Positions 36,154 through 48,175 of a stretch of 64,000 nucleotides of DNA are shown piece after piece. A program made the translations under genes and the position numbers. Source of the stretch: Adineta vaga (taxonomy: Eukaryota > Rotifera); assembly GCA_021613535.1 (NCBI GenBank), contig CP075493.1, positions 14,880,001 to 14,944,000 on the forward strand, given 5' to 3'. The notes beneath the pieces are model-generated. The model made no database searches. It was given only the letters and a program-made list of their open reading frames with translations, and was not told the origin of the DNA. The stretch's first letter is position 1. Each line of letters starts with the position of its first letter.

Positions 36154-37082
36154 TCATTCAAATTGCGCCGTATATTTCAATGAATTTAGAGCATATCTTG
36201 CGAGCAAATTACCAGTGGCAATATCTCCGTTGTTTTTATATTCGATGGCTTGTTGATAGAAACTTAGCATACTTTTCATACACAGATGACGCATCAATTC
36301 TTTTTCACTGTGAACAAGTTTGATATTTGTCAGACAGGAAGTATTTTTCAAATTGAACTTTTTTTCGGTACAAAGAATATACATTGCAGTGACGGGAATA
36401 TCATTAGTCAGCATATCCAACTCAGCGAACTGATCCGATGGAGAAACAATTATAGGAGGTGGTGAACAAGCTGCTGTTAATGCTGCTTGAAATTCAATCA
36501 AAGTCGAACAATGGATGATTGGATTGGTTAAGCTTGCAGTTGCAAGATGTGGCAGTTGATAAATAATTATTGAGACAATTTCTGGCAGACAAGTTGAGTT
36601 GCACATCGTTTCAAAATTAGTTTTTATTTCTGATAAAATTAAAGTAATAATAATTTATTTAAAAGTTTCTCAAAACAAGACCTATTAAAAATACTGTTTT
36701 ATGCGTGCTAAACAGCACTATAAGTTAACATAACTGTTTTTTATCTATTTTAAAAATATTATCCAATCTAGCAGAATTCTTTGTCTTTGTTTCAAATCCT
36801 AATAGCACTGATGTAACGAGGATTTAAACAATGGACAAACTTCCAAATGAAATAGGCACTTATCTGCTTGTTTACCTTTAAGTTACGCCATTGCTTACTA
36901 CATACTCCATATTATTTTAGACTTCTGGAAATTTCCTGTAAGAAATTAGTTATCATATGTTGCTATCATCCCTTTAATTTACTGTTTTTACAAGCATACT
37001 GAGATATGAATAGTGCAACAGAGACAAAAATGACATAAAAATATATACAGAATTACTTACCAGACATAGATATGATGTGCAT
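36154..37082 (-). CDS. Unknown alpha/beta protein, first of a duplicated pair
   Basis: Two exons (37082-37061 and 36629-36154), 165 aa, joined in phase across a 431 bp intron. A TATA box (37114-37106) lies about 25 bp before the ATG, so the untranslated leader must be very short. The protein has a hydrophobic strand pair (PPIIVSPSDQF, TAMYILCTEKKF) followed by helices (SEKELMRHLCMKSMLSFYQQ, then ARYALNSLKY). This matches the second gene at 37740-38182 throughout, and more weakly the N-terminal domain of bdelloid ADP-ribosyltransferase proteins such as the relic at 7727-8790. No catalytic domain follows. Function unknown. Confidence 0.55.
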
Positions 37083-37739
37083 TATTTGTTATTTTATAAC
37101 CGACTCTTTTTATATGCATAAGTGAACGGTTTTCCGCGAAATCGTTTGTCAACAGTTCGAATACAATTTACAAACTTTTAAATGCTTGAAGAAGTTGGTA
37201 GGTGGATGATAGAGAGTTTTTTGTTTTGTTTTTCATCTCGAAAAAATCATCGAAATAATGTATTTTTCTTGGAAATTTAGAAAATCTGAAGCGTGTTTAT
37301 ATTAGAGTCTATTGCCGCCATAATCATACAAAGGCAGGTTTGTCTTCTTTATATATTAATTAATCAAGTTGAAGGATATACAAATTACAAGGCTTACGTA
37401 AGTCCTGTTTGTTTCTTTCTGAAAACTTTAAACAATTCTATAAGCTATTAAATTTATTTTTAATCGAGTCAACTTGTATATCAGTAATCCTTCGACGTCG
37501 TCTTAAAAACAAAAAATAAAAAATTCACTTTTCATCGTGCAGATATCGGTTCGTCATAAAGTATCAACATAGTACGAGTTATTATAATGCCGAGAGAGAG
37601 TAAGAAACAAATGAAGATATATTTTTTATATATTTTTCTGGAATAAATAACTTTAAACATATATAGACAGAAAATTAGTATGTTTAAATTGAAAGATTCA
37701 CTATTTGTAATTTGTTGAATAAGATCAATACCATAACAA

Positions 37740-38182
37740 CTACTCAAAATTGTATACATCATACAAATTTCGAAGTGAATCATTGAAAAGTGTATTGGCC
37801 CTTCCATTATTTTCATTGTTTCGATATTTGACACCCCTTTCAAGTAAGTAGACAACATTCATCATTAATAATTCGCGTATCAATTCATTTGTACTATGCA
37901 CAATTTTAGTTTTTTCCCAGTTTCAATAGTTAGCAGTCTTCCAAAATGTTTTTCTTCCATCATGAAGCACATATACCTTTTTGATCAAATCACTATTGAC
38001 AAATGAACTTATTCTTTTAAATTTGCTAGATGTACATATAACAATGGTATTACGTAAATCATGTTTTGCCAACGCAACTTCGATTTTCTTATGTGTTCGA
38101 TAGTGAACTATAGGATTGCTTAATTGATGCAAAACACAATATGGTACGCCGTAAGAAATTAAACTTATATTATTTTGTGAAC
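37740..38182 (-). pseudogene. Duplicate of the 36154 gene with in-frame stop
   Basis: An exon from the acceptor at 38183 encodes HQLSNPIVHYRTHKKIEVAL, TIVICTSSKF and KKVYVLHDGRK. It aligns with SLTNPIIHCSTLIEFQAAL, PPIIVSPSDQF and AMYILCTEKK of its neighbour. TGA at 37925-37923 interrupts the frame, yet the same frame stays open and homologous afterwards (KIVHSTNELIRELL against KLVHSEKELMRHLC) down to TAG 37742-37740. A single recent nonsense change, or a tolerated truncation in a variable loop, would explain this. First exon not located. Confidence 0.5.
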
Positions 38183-39197
38183 CTAAGAAAATAAATACGA
38201 TAATGAATTGCTGTTAGAAATATTTGTTCCGTCAAAACAATATTACTGGCGAAAATGAAAGAAGAGTTATATTCTCGAAAATATGTAATGCTATGATCTA
38301 TCGATTAGTTACGAATTTATACTGTAACATCTGTCAACTGAAGAAATATTAATTGTATGTTGAAACAATTTTCTATAAAGAAACATAAGCTACGATATTT
38401 TCTATTTGAATATGTTGTATTTGCTTCTAGAGAAAGAAAGAAAGAAAAAACAACAGCAACTATGTTCATAAACTGTTTTTCTTATCTTCCCTCCGAAAAT
38501 TGTTTATTGAATTAGCAAAAGAAAGTAAAACAAAATGCTCTCATTGCAAATGCTGCAGTCGATTCGAGATTTACAGCACAATCAAATTCATCTATGCTAC
38601 ATGCAGCTATATGCTTTTAGTTGTAAAAACAATTCGAAAACAGTCCCTTTTCTACGCGATTGTTTCAGCATGTAATTTCATCATACGTCAGTTATCTTTC
38701 GATGATGATTACACCGTTTATTCGAATTATATTCAAAATACAGTACAAAATGCAAAATATAATTTGATATTCCATACAGAGTTTATAATATGTGCGAATA
38801 TTTTTTTGAGGGCATGAGTAGCATATTTACATATCATGAGATATCCAATATAAAGTGTATTAACAAATATACACAAATGTCAATAATTGTATGTAAATTG
38901 TAAAAGTAAAAAATACTTTAGAAAATGAGAAATTGATTAGCTAATTAAAAATATCATTTTTCTTTATAAACATATTGAATATTTAATGTAGAAACATGAT
39001 GATGTCAACAGTTTTTCATTTGCTTTGTCGATAATATTTGAAGAGAGATAACAGAAAGAACTTTCGTTACAAATTTGCATTCTTTTATAACAAAAAACTT
39101 TACTTTTATTCATACGATGCATGTAAAACATCGAATGAATGTAGAAATTATTCGTTAAAAATGACTTAATTGATTTCTAGATTAAAAATCAAATCAT
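38183..39197. other. Intergenic, no gene firmly supported
   Basis: A plus-strand frame at 38500-38817 (TTG start, a CSHCKCC motif) has no family resemblance and no splice or promoter context. The rest is AT-rich. Confidence 0.35.
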
Positions 39198-40983
39198 ATG
39201 TCTCTAGAAGATAATAATTCAACTGAAAATTTCGTAAAACAAAGTAATTTGATTGAAATTTTTTTTTGTTGAATAAAAATTGTTAAGAAAATATTTTCAA
39301 TCAAGTTGTAACTATTTTACCTGGTATTCATTGTGCTATTGGATATGGTTTAGCTAATTCAATGTTAATTGAAGGAAATGATGGAAATATAATAATTGAT
39401 ACATTAGAATCACGTGAAAGTGCTGAAGAAGTTAAAAAAGATTTCGATAAAATTTCTTTGAAACCAATTCTTGCAATAATTTATACACATAATCATGCCG
39501 ATCATATATTTGGTACTGAGATTTTTGCTGGAAAAAATACGAAAATTTATTCTCATTCAAAAACATTAGAAATTCTTGACAAAACAATGAATTTAATCAA
39601 TCCGATAACATTTCAAAGAGCAGCAAGACAATTTGGAATATTTTTAAATTCGAATGTTTCTTTAAAATATAATCAAAATAGTCATCGAGCTTATCTTCCA
39701 CCAACAGATACATTTAATACAGATTCATATGAATTAAATATATCAGGAAGACAATTACTTTTATACTACGCTCCGGGTGAAACGGATGATCAAATTGTTA
39801 TTTATATGCCAAATGAAAATGTTCTTTTTGCTGCGGATAATATTTATAAAGCATTTCCAAATATTTATGCAATACGTGGTACAACAGCACGAGATGCTTT
39901 ACAATGGATTTCTTCATTAGATCTAATGAGAAATCTTCATGCAGAATATTTAATTCCATCGCATACAAAATGTATTGTTGGAAAAGATGAAATTTATCAA
40001 ATTTTAACGATTTATAGAGATGCAATTCAATTTGTTCATGATCAAACAATAAGATTTATGAATAAAGGATTAACACCAGAAGAAATTATTGGTAATCAAT
40101 TAATTCAATTACCGAAAAATCTTAAACAACATCCGTATTTACAAGAATTCTATGGAACAGTTAATTGGTAAGATTGATATCATACGTTTAAATCATATTT
40201 TATTAGATCAATAATAATCATACTGAGTATCGATTTTCATTTTAAATTTGTAGGAGTATTCGTGCCATATTTGATCGGTATATGGGTTGGTTTAGTGGAA
40301 AAACATCGGATTTAAATGTTGATTCACCAAAAGTACATGCACAAAATTTAATTGAACTTGGTGGTGGAACAAAACAAGTTTTTGAAAAAGTCAAATTAGT
40401 TTATCAAGAAGAAAAATATCAATGGGCTTTAGAATTAATTGAAGCATTAACTTTATATCATGAAGATTTAAATCTATTAGAATTAAATGAATTTCATAGT
40501 TTAGTTTTAGAAAAATTAGCTTCATTTGAAACATCAATTAATGGTAGAAATTGGTATTTAACTAAATCATTAGAAGTCAAAAAATTAATTGAAATAAAAC
40601 CATCAAAAGATCAAATTATTGAAACTGTTCTTAAATCTTCAATAAAAAATTGTTTCAAATTTTTAACTGTGAACTTTAATTATGAAAAAGCAGACGAACA
40701 AAAGATTTTAATCTTCTTTCATTTTAATGATACAGATGAAAAATATTCAATTGAAATTCGAAATTCAATTGTTGAAATTAAAAATAATTGGAATGATAAA
40801 ATTAATCCAAATTTAATTATTGAAATAAAAACAGAAAGAATTTGGAAAGAAATCTTAATTCGTTTAAAAACTCCAATAGAAGCTTTGGATAATGAAGATA
40901 TATGTATTAAAAATCAACATGGAGAAGATTATCCTGAAGGAATTCTTCAATTTATTCAATTTTTACTTCTCTTTGCTCAATAA
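39198..40983 (+). CDS. Alkyl-sulfatase-like metallo-beta-lactamase
   Basis: Three exons (39198-39243, 39306-40167, 40254-40983) in exact phase give 545 aa. The N-terminal metallo-beta-lactamase fold shows GYGLANSMLIEG, IIDTLES, the zinc motif THNHADHIFG, APGETDDQIV, NVLFAADN and LIPSHT. Then come the alkylsulfatase dimerisation helices (MGWFSGKTSDLN, KYQWALELIEAL) and an SCP2-like C-terminal domain (IEIRNSIVEIKN). The family (SdsA1/BDS1) cleaves long alkyl sulfates to alcohols using two zincs. The N-terminus is shorter than in bacterial enzymes and there is no signal peptide; an acceptor-like site at 39180 may mean another 5' exon. Largely bacterial and fungal family, so transfer is possible. 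Confidence 0.85.
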
Positions 40984-41100
40984 AAACTCTCCAAAATTCA
41001 GAATTTGTCACACTGCTGATTGTACTTTCATTAGAAGAGAAGAAAAAAATCAATGATTATTGAATTGATATTGTCAAAACGCTTTCACTATAATGATTAA

Positions 41101-41769
41101 TTAGATCAGCATAAAATCGCCGTTTGATAGATTTACATCAGTGTCTTTGTATGCATATAGTAGTGGTATAATTTCGCATTTTCCAGCAGGACGATATCTC
41201 ATATATTGTTTGCATGAAGTAAAGATTCTAGTTCCTCCAATAGAACATGAAAAATATGACAGAACATCAGAGAAAAAATGTTGATAAGTTGAGATATTTC
41301 TCCAACTTTCAGGATAATAGAAATCAAGTGTACCGGCTCCTTTTTTCCAATCCGAAATCCATCTACCGTTGATATCATAACAACATTGCGCACTTGCACT
41401 AGCCGTTGTAGACTTTTGACGATAGCATTCTGCTGCTCCATAATGAAACCGACAATTCCAGAAGCCTGACTTACGTACATTACATGCTGGATCAGTGGTA
41501 AAATTCGATTGCTTTTCATCCCATGTTGTGCTCACACGACATGGACAAAGAGGGACTTTCTCGATTGATTCTTTTGTATAAGTATCGGATTGTAAAAGAA
41601 GCCAGATTGGATAATATATTGAGAATAATAGATAAGGTATCACAAATATATGTACAAGACATTTTACAATTTCTTTTCGTAAAAACGATTTCATTGCGTA
41701 TAACGTTAAAAACAGAAAAGGATTGATGACGAGTGAAAGTCTACTGACTTTTTCTGAGAAGAAAAACAT
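41101..41769 (-). CDS. AMOP-domain type II membrane or secreted protein
   Basis: Intact frame of 222 aa. A hydrophobic anchor (about residues 38-60, CLVHIFVIPYLLFSIYYPIW) is followed by an AMOP domain: CPCRVSTTW, DPACN, FWNCRFHYGAAECYRQ, SAQCCYDINGRWI, GAGTLDFYYPE, FFSDVLSYFSC and CKQYMRYRPAGKCE. The conserved cysteines and the CYR/QCCY signatures are those of AMOP domains in mucin-4 and sushi-domain proteins, found in extracellular adhesion molecules. Here the domain stands alone, without the vWD or sushi domains of vertebrate relatives. An internal ATG at 41694 could be the true start. Confidence 0.78.
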   Translation of the reverse strand: MFFFSEKVSRLSLVINPFLFLTLYAMKSFLRKEIVKCLVHIFVIPYLLFSIYYPIWLLLQSDTYTKESIEKVPLCPCRVSTTWDEKQSNFTTDPACNVRKSGFWNCRFHYGAAECYRQKSTTASASAQCCYDINGRWISDWKKGAGTLDFYYPESWRNISTYQHFFSDVLSYFSCSIGGTRIFTSCKQYMRYRPAGKCEIIPLLYAYKDTDVNLSNGDFMLI

Positions 41770-41902
41770 TTTGCGTTCTTACAAAAGCACAATTTTGATT
41801 CAATAAGAAAACAGAAGCCATTTACATTAGAGATTACTTTGTTTACCCTCGTCCTCCATCTTATAATGTCGAATCATAGAGAAGTCACTACATTAGAAGG
41901 GA

Positions 41903-41933
41903 TGTGGGCGTGAGTAGTATACTCACCCACACC
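41903..41933. repeat. GT/CA-rich hairpin downstream of a GPCR gene
   Basis: TGTGGGCGTGAGTA (41903-41916) pairs with TACTCACCCACACC (41920-41933) around a three-base loop. It lies about 85 bp past the stop of the minus-strand GPCR that ends at 42019. Confidence 0.5.
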
Positions 41934-42018
41934 TTCAAGATTATTGAACAAGTACAAACAATGATACAGAACGTTTACATTTATTTGGCACATCAAGCAA
42001 AAAAACTTAGTCCAGGAG

Positions 42019-42984
42019 TCAATGAGTAGTTTTCATATTTTGTAAAGGTGTCGATTGTGTTCCAATTTGGTTTGATTTTCTAAAAAAAATAGCTGCTTTT
42101 ACATTTTGTCTGTAGACACTTGACATAATCATATAAATATAAAATGTTCCAACATATAATAAAAAACTACAAATAACACATGCATTTCTCCAAACAGTTT
42201 CTTGGGCTACTCTTAAACTAGATTTAACCGTTGATTGAGTAATTTCTGTATAAATACTAAATACAAAATTCGGTGTTGCACCCATAAATATAATGGTAAA
42301 TTCAACTATCATCATAAGATTAACTTGACGATGAAGTTTACTATGTACAATATTTCGTGTTGAATACAGATTATACCATGTCAATATAGAAAAAGTGCCT
42401 AAAATAACCATTGGAATACTACTACACATAACTAAATTAAAATAATTAAGAAATTGTTTATACAGTTCACGATCACTACTCGATGCTGTACATCGATATC
42501 CTGAATAATAAATTGCATCAGGAATAAAGATTATGAAATAAATCATACTAATTGTAGCTGTTATTATTAAAGCTCGTTTGAATGTAATTAAACTTCGATA
42601 TCGTTCATGGCGTGAAGTATTTAGATATCGATCAATACATGATAAACAAAGATATATGTATGACATATAGAAACTCCAACGTCCAAATAACCATCGAATT
42701 TTACAATAAACTATTGAGCCAACTAATAGATCAATACCTTTGATTGCAAGTATACTACGTGGAAAACGAGTTGACCATAAAGATGTTAAATTACTGATGA
42801 AAAGCATAATCAAGAAAACACAATTTGACATTTGACGAAGTTTTTTATGTCGAAGGAAAACCATGATATTCATTAGATTTCCTACTGTTCCCACGGCGAT
42901 GAGGCCAAGTATAACATAACCATCGAGGAAGTTAGCGATCGATTGAAGACGAAGAATTTCTTCTTTATCTGCTGAGCTTGACAT
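42019..42984 (-). CDS. Rhodopsin-like GPCR, intact
   Basis: A single-exon frame of 321 aa with seven hydrophobic helices. TM1 has VILGLIAVGTVGNLMNIMVF, TM3 ends in CLSCIDRYLNTSRHERYRSL with an intact DRY-type motif (IDRYL), the long TM5 region has ILGTFSILTWYNLY, then a short ICL3 (NIVHSKLHRQVNLMM) leads into TM6. The architecture is that of bdelloid FMRFamide/peptide-like receptors. The C-terminal tail is short and polar with a Cys-poor end, so no obvious palmitoylation site. Upstream, at 43207-43214, there is a TGACGTCA palindrome. Ligand unknown. Confidence 0.8.
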   Translation of the reverse strand: MSSSADKEEILRLQSIANFLDGYVILGLIAVGTVGNLMNIMVFLRHKKLRQMSNCVFLIMLFISNLTSLWSTRFPRSILAIKGIDLLVGSIVYCKIRWLFGRWSFYMSYIYLCLSCIDRYLNTSRHERYRSLITFKRALIITATISMIYFIIFIPDAIYYSGYRCTASSSDRELYKQFLNYFNLVMCSSIPMVILGTFSILTWYNLYSTRNIVHSKLHRQVNLMMIVEFTIIFMGATPNFVFSIYTEITQSTVKSSLRVAQETVWRNACVICSFLLYVGTFYIYMIMSSVYRQNVKAAIFFRKSNQIGTQSTPLQNMKTTH

Positions 42985-44071
42985 CCTGTGATATGAAAAT
43001 GACGAGCTTTCACTTATATTTGTTTTCTTTTTATGCAGAATATTAATGACGCATATTCGGGATTATAATAAGATTTTGCGTTATTTCATTATGAAAAATG
43101 ATATTAGATTTAATTTGTATATATGTAGGTTTGCTTAGAGTCTATGAAATGTTCTCATCAGATATACATCAGAACATGAGATTTATTAGTTAAAATAGAT
43201 TATAAATGACGTCAAAGGTAGAAGATTTTTATTTTGATTAAAAATATCAGAATTTTGTTTTGAAGAATAATCAAATAATGTGTGTTAAATGAATATTTGA
43301 TAGATTTTTGACATATGTCAAAATTTTTTCTCGAATATTTTTGAGATATTAATGAGTTTATAAATTATATGATTACAAATAACGTTCATCCAATAGAAGA
43401 GTCTTCTGTAAGTTCATATACTTAAAAATCATCACTTTGCACACCATCCTCCTTATCATTTAATATCGTTTCCCTTGTTTACTGACGTATTGAGCGTGTC
43501 ATTATTCTCTTCCCCCATATCCATCTGTGTTGGATATAAAATGTATGAAAGTTGACAAAAACGAAATATTTTCGTTCAACCATCGTAAAGTCTTAAAATA
43601 GCAACTTTTGAGAATAATATTATGACATCAATATCGACAACTACAATAAATTGGTATGCTCGTTTTATTTGTGATTTAAAAAATTGCTCATTATTATATC
43701 GAAATATATTTACGTTCGATGAAGGTGTGTTGTGAGAATAGAGAACAGAGATAATCACACATACGCACATCTTCAACTTGTATTAATGCATAAAAGGCTT
43801 TGTCCATAAACTGGATGACGTAAGAAAATTCAAACAGTAAAAAAAAGAATATGCATATTAAATTAGAATAACAACAGACTTCGTCTTGATAAGGAGTACT
43901 ACTCTATAATATTTCTGGTATAATATGATTGACAGCTATCCTTTGTCGTATACGTCTGTTGAAATGTACACGGAACAATACGTAGAAGAATTGTTTACGA
44001 AAACGTTCAGATGCACAAATAGAAATATAAAAGGAGCTCTAAAACGATATAATCGAATAAAATATATAGAT
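42985..44071. other. Intergenic, no gene supported
   Basis: 5' flank of the intact GPCR (with TGACGTCA at 43207-43214) and 3' flank of the broken one. AT-rich, no coding signal. Confidence 0.45.
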
Positions 44072-44928
44072 TTAGTTTATTTGTATACTTACAGCAAAAT
44101 ATGTATAGAAAACAAGAAGAGTGACAAGTGTTGCAAATTGAAGTTTCTCTTGAATAATTGGATCCATGGTGAGACTTTTGTTCGTGACAGTAGCATTGAC
44201 AGTGACATATGGTAAGAGAGCAAAAACACCTATAACATCATTAACTAAAACTATTACAGTTAACTGTTTATCTAATTCACGTCGAACAAGTGGTACTGTA
44301 CGATAAGAGATTTCTGTTATATTACGAAAAGCCAACAATCCAAAGAATCTACAATACTAATAGGTATATATCCAATTAGGCCAAGTACAACAAAAAACCC
44401 ACGATATTGATCAAAAATTTGATTTGTATTGATGCAAACTACCTTATTTGTATTTGGTAATTGAATATGATTATAAAATACTAAATAAGGAATTCCATGT
44501 AAAATCCAAATGATAATAATTATAATGACTATACGTTGAGCTAATTTTAGATTACAATATTGTTGCCATCTGACGTTCGAGCAAGTTGCAAAATATTGAT
44601 CGATGGTTGCCAAACAAAAACAGATCATTGAAATTGAATTAAACATAGTAATAAAGTACAATCGGGTTTTACAGTAGAATAATGATGTTTCAGTCATATC
44701 GCTACCCGATATAGCAGTCATAAGACGTGGTAAAAGTCCAAAACACATTTGACCGAAGCTAAGAAATGACATAATAATTAAATAAAAGGCACATGAGCTT
44801 TTTCGAAATGTTCGAAGACTAAGAAAGATAAGAGTATTGAATAGTGCACCTACTATACCAGCGATAAATACTGGTATTCCGCCATAAATGATTAGGTTTC
44901 TTCCAATTAAAGATAATGACGTCGACAT
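44072..44928 (-). CDS. Rhodopsin-like GPCR, one frame break
   Basis: Seven-helix receptor from ATG 44928: TM1 VFIAGIVGALFNTLIFLSL, TM2-TM3 with CLATIDQYFATC (DQY in place of DRY), TM4-TM5, then after a frame change near 44345 the C-terminal part continues as LLAFRNITEI, TVPLVRRELDKQLTVIVL (ICL3 into TM6) and ATLVTLLVFYTYFAVSI (TM7). One extra T in the T3 run near 44346 would join the halves as VDSFGLLAFRN. Related to, but clearly divergent from, the two other GPCRs of the window. Assembly error or recent loss. Confidence 0.7.
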
Positions 44929-45726
44929 ACTAGCTTATAATGATAATGTCTTTTATAAAAAAAAAGAAGATGTTTATAAAGCTTTAAAGAAAGCATCTTT
45001 CAGAATAGTCGATTTTTATAAACATCAAAATTCTAATTATTCAACCATCCATTCATTTCTATTTCAAATCCTAGGCACGTAATCATTAATATGGATTTTA
45101 CGAAACATGTTATTAAAAAGATTAGAAGATATTGACATTGAATGAAATTAAAACTATAGTCACGCAACAACGTTCTTTTTTTATTATTATTAAAATCTTG
45201 AATATATCATCAAACGATTATTAAGGAATCCTTATAGGATTGAAACATCATGCAATCTATTCTGATCTATTGTTAATGAATATAATCAACAATTTATTTT
45301 TGACTGATGTGTGATTACATACTAATCTCATCCGCAATTCTCCCGGGGTAAACTAAGGCATATGAAATTGGATAAGAACGAAACAAATGAGCGAAAGAAA
45401 AGGTATTCAATATAAGAACAAAAATGATATTACATCTATATTCTAACTAACAAATGCTGCGACTTGGAAGCTGTATGAAACTACATTCAGTATGATTCCA
45501 AATATTATAATCGTCGTTCCAATACCTATAACTAATATTATTACAGCTGGAGTATCGAATGCATTTTTATCTAGTTTATTGTTTCTTACAATGTTTCTAC
45601 TGCTCGTCCTGACATAATCTATTTTATAATCTTTCTATTTTAGTTACGAAGTACTAGAGTTTTAGTTTGCTACTTATGTAGATAAGATTATTTTATTCAA
45701 ATGGGGAAAAAAAATATCATCGATCA
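44929..45726. other. Intergenic, no gene firmly supported
   Basis: A hydrophobic plus-strand stretch (about 45446-45615, containing PNIIIVVPIPITNIITAG) looks like a membrane-protein relic but could not be assigned. Confidence 0.35.
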
Positions 45727-48175
45727 TTAAATAAGTTGTTCATATTTTTGAATTCGATGATTTTCCCAATCAGCAACATAAAGATTTTCTTCATTATCGA
45801 ATGCCAAAGCAGTTGGATGATGTAATTGATAAGATTCATTTCCTGAACCATATCCACCAACAATAATCGAACCTTCTGTATCACCTTCATGCCAAAGAAC
45901 GATTCGATGATTACGCATATCAGCGACATAGATTTGACCCAAACCATCCACGAGTATTCCTCGAGGATCAATCAATTGATTAAGACTATTTCCTTTTCCA
46001 TTTCCACCAGCAACAACAGTACCTTCTGTCGCATCTTTTCTCCATTTCATCACACGATGATTGCCACTATCTGATATATAAATCGAATAATCTTCATCAA
46101 TAAAAATATAAGTAGGATAATTGAGTTGATTATATTGATCACCGACACCATTTCCACCGGCAACTATAGTTCCATCTAAATCTCCTTGGTACCATTTTAT
46201 AACTTCGTTTTTCTTCCAATCAGAAATATAGATAGATCCTAATTTATCCATCGTTAAACCCCAACAATCGATATCATTCATAAGAATTTGTTGATATTCT
46301 TTATTATGATAAAACCAACGTACAACTCTTCGATTATCTCGATCACAGATAATAAATGAATTGTACTCTTTTTCATTAATAACATCTCTTGGACTATTCA
46401 ATTGATCGGATCGATTTCCACGACCATTTTCACCAGAAATAATTTCACCATACGTTAAATTAGAATTCCATTTAATAATACGATTATTCCAATAGTCAGC
46501 AATAATTAGATTTTTATTATCATCGAGAAAAAATCCACAAGGATAGTAGAGTTGAGTCGATTGATTGCCACCACCATTTCCACCTGCAACTGTAAATCCA
46601 TATGGTTTCCATTTAATCGCTTGTAATTTACTCGGCTCTGAAAGAAAAAAAAACAACTTTTTATTAAATTCACATTCTTCACATTAGAATTCGAACCTTT
46701 CATTGTTGTTTGTTCAAATGAAGCAATTTGCGTCAAAAGTTCTTGACGTTCTCGTTGACACTCATATGATTGATTAGTCAGGTCTTTAACTAATGCTGTT
46801 AACTGTCCTACGTAATTCTCCAGTCGACGATACCGATCATTCTCTGAATTTATTTTCATCAGTGGGCATCCAAGAGGTAAAACATGAATATCACCTCGAG
46901 TACGAACCAGAACTGAATGTGATAAAAGTTTCTTTTCAATCTTCATTGTATTCATTTTCATAAGATAAACATCGATTGGTTTCGGAGTAATCATTTCGCC
47001 GTCGAGATATGTATCATTCGAAATATTGCTAAGATAGTTGATAGCATCAGCACGCGACATGACGTACGGTGTGGTACAGTTAGAGAATTTTTCAATTGCC
47101 AATAGTTTATTATGTTCTTCAATACGATCAATCTCATGTTGAGTTAAACTGTTCTTCAGTGATTGAGTATCATAAAGGATATAATGATCATTTGTTGAAT
47201 TTTTATATAGAATTTTATTTAGAGCTTTAGCCAAACGATCAGGTCGAGTCGAATCATGTTTCCAATAAACTGAATTCCATAATTTATCATCGATTTGATT
47301 CAAATGAATCTAATAACAATAGAAAGATTTATTAAAATGGAATAAAATGAATAGTTAACCTGTTTGAATGGTAATTGTTGATCAAGTAATTGTTTGAGAA
47401 TAGTTGGATCTTGTAATGAACTACCGAAACCTTCTTGAATACGTAATTTCAGATTAATTTTATTAATAATTTCATTGAGAAATTGTTTGTAATCATTATC
47501 AGTAATGACTACGATATCGGTCATAGAAAATTGTGATCGAATTTGTTGGAACATTGCAGTATTAATGATTTGATCGGTGGTAACATCGATTTGTCGTTCA
47601 ATTAACTTTTCCGGTTGCAGAGAATAATGTATTTCGAAATTCGACAGATAACAATCATCGACAAGAGATGAAAGAAGATGTTCACATATACTTTCATTCA
47701 TCGTATATATTGGAAAATTGATCGATTGTAGAAAGATAGTATTTGAAAACCATTCTTGATTGATTTTGTAATTTTCACGAGTTTCATTTGTTCTTAAACC
47801 TTTTTCAATCAGACCCATCACATTCATTGGAAGCATTGAGATGTGACATGTTTTATTAGTGTCACATAATGTTGAAAAATGTTCTTTTAAATACTCGTGA
47901 ACTGCTTCGATCAAGTGAGAAGTGTAGAGTTCAACAGAAAGACTTAATTCAACATAACCACTCAAGATATTTCTATGACATCGACTATTCGATGGATTAA
48001 CAAGAGGAAATGGAGTAAAGAAGAAATTCGTTGGTTTTTCTCGATTTTGAAATAAAATTACTTCACCATTTTCATATTTTACACGACCAACATTATTACC
48101 AAATGACTGTTCTGATACTGATTTTTGAACTGAGAATAAGACTGTAATGCTTAAATAGAATAACCTAGAAAACAT
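45727..48175 (-). CDS. Secreted NHL-repeat protein with novel N-terminal domain
   Basis: Three exons (48175-47360, 47309-46697, 46637-45727), total 2340 nt, 779 aa, no lesion. Signal peptide MFSRLFYLSITVLFSVQKSVS, then about 400 residues of unrecognised, possibly extracellular sequence with cysteine pairs (CDTNKTCH, CEHLLSSLVDDC). A coiled-coil follows (RYRRLENYVGQLTALVKDL, QRERQELLTQIASFEQ), then six NHL blades (LIIADYWNNRIIKW, IYISDSGNHRVMKW, IYVADMRNHRIVLW, LYVADWENHRIQKY) forming a propeller. Probably an oligomeric secreted protein whose propeller binds a partner. Compare the broken NHL copy at 3334 and the NHL part of the receptor at 21762. Confidence 0.82.

Noticed and set aside
38500-38817. 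105-codon frame with CSHCKCC motif
   Set aside because: No ATG start, family or splice context; kept only as a note on the intergenic region.
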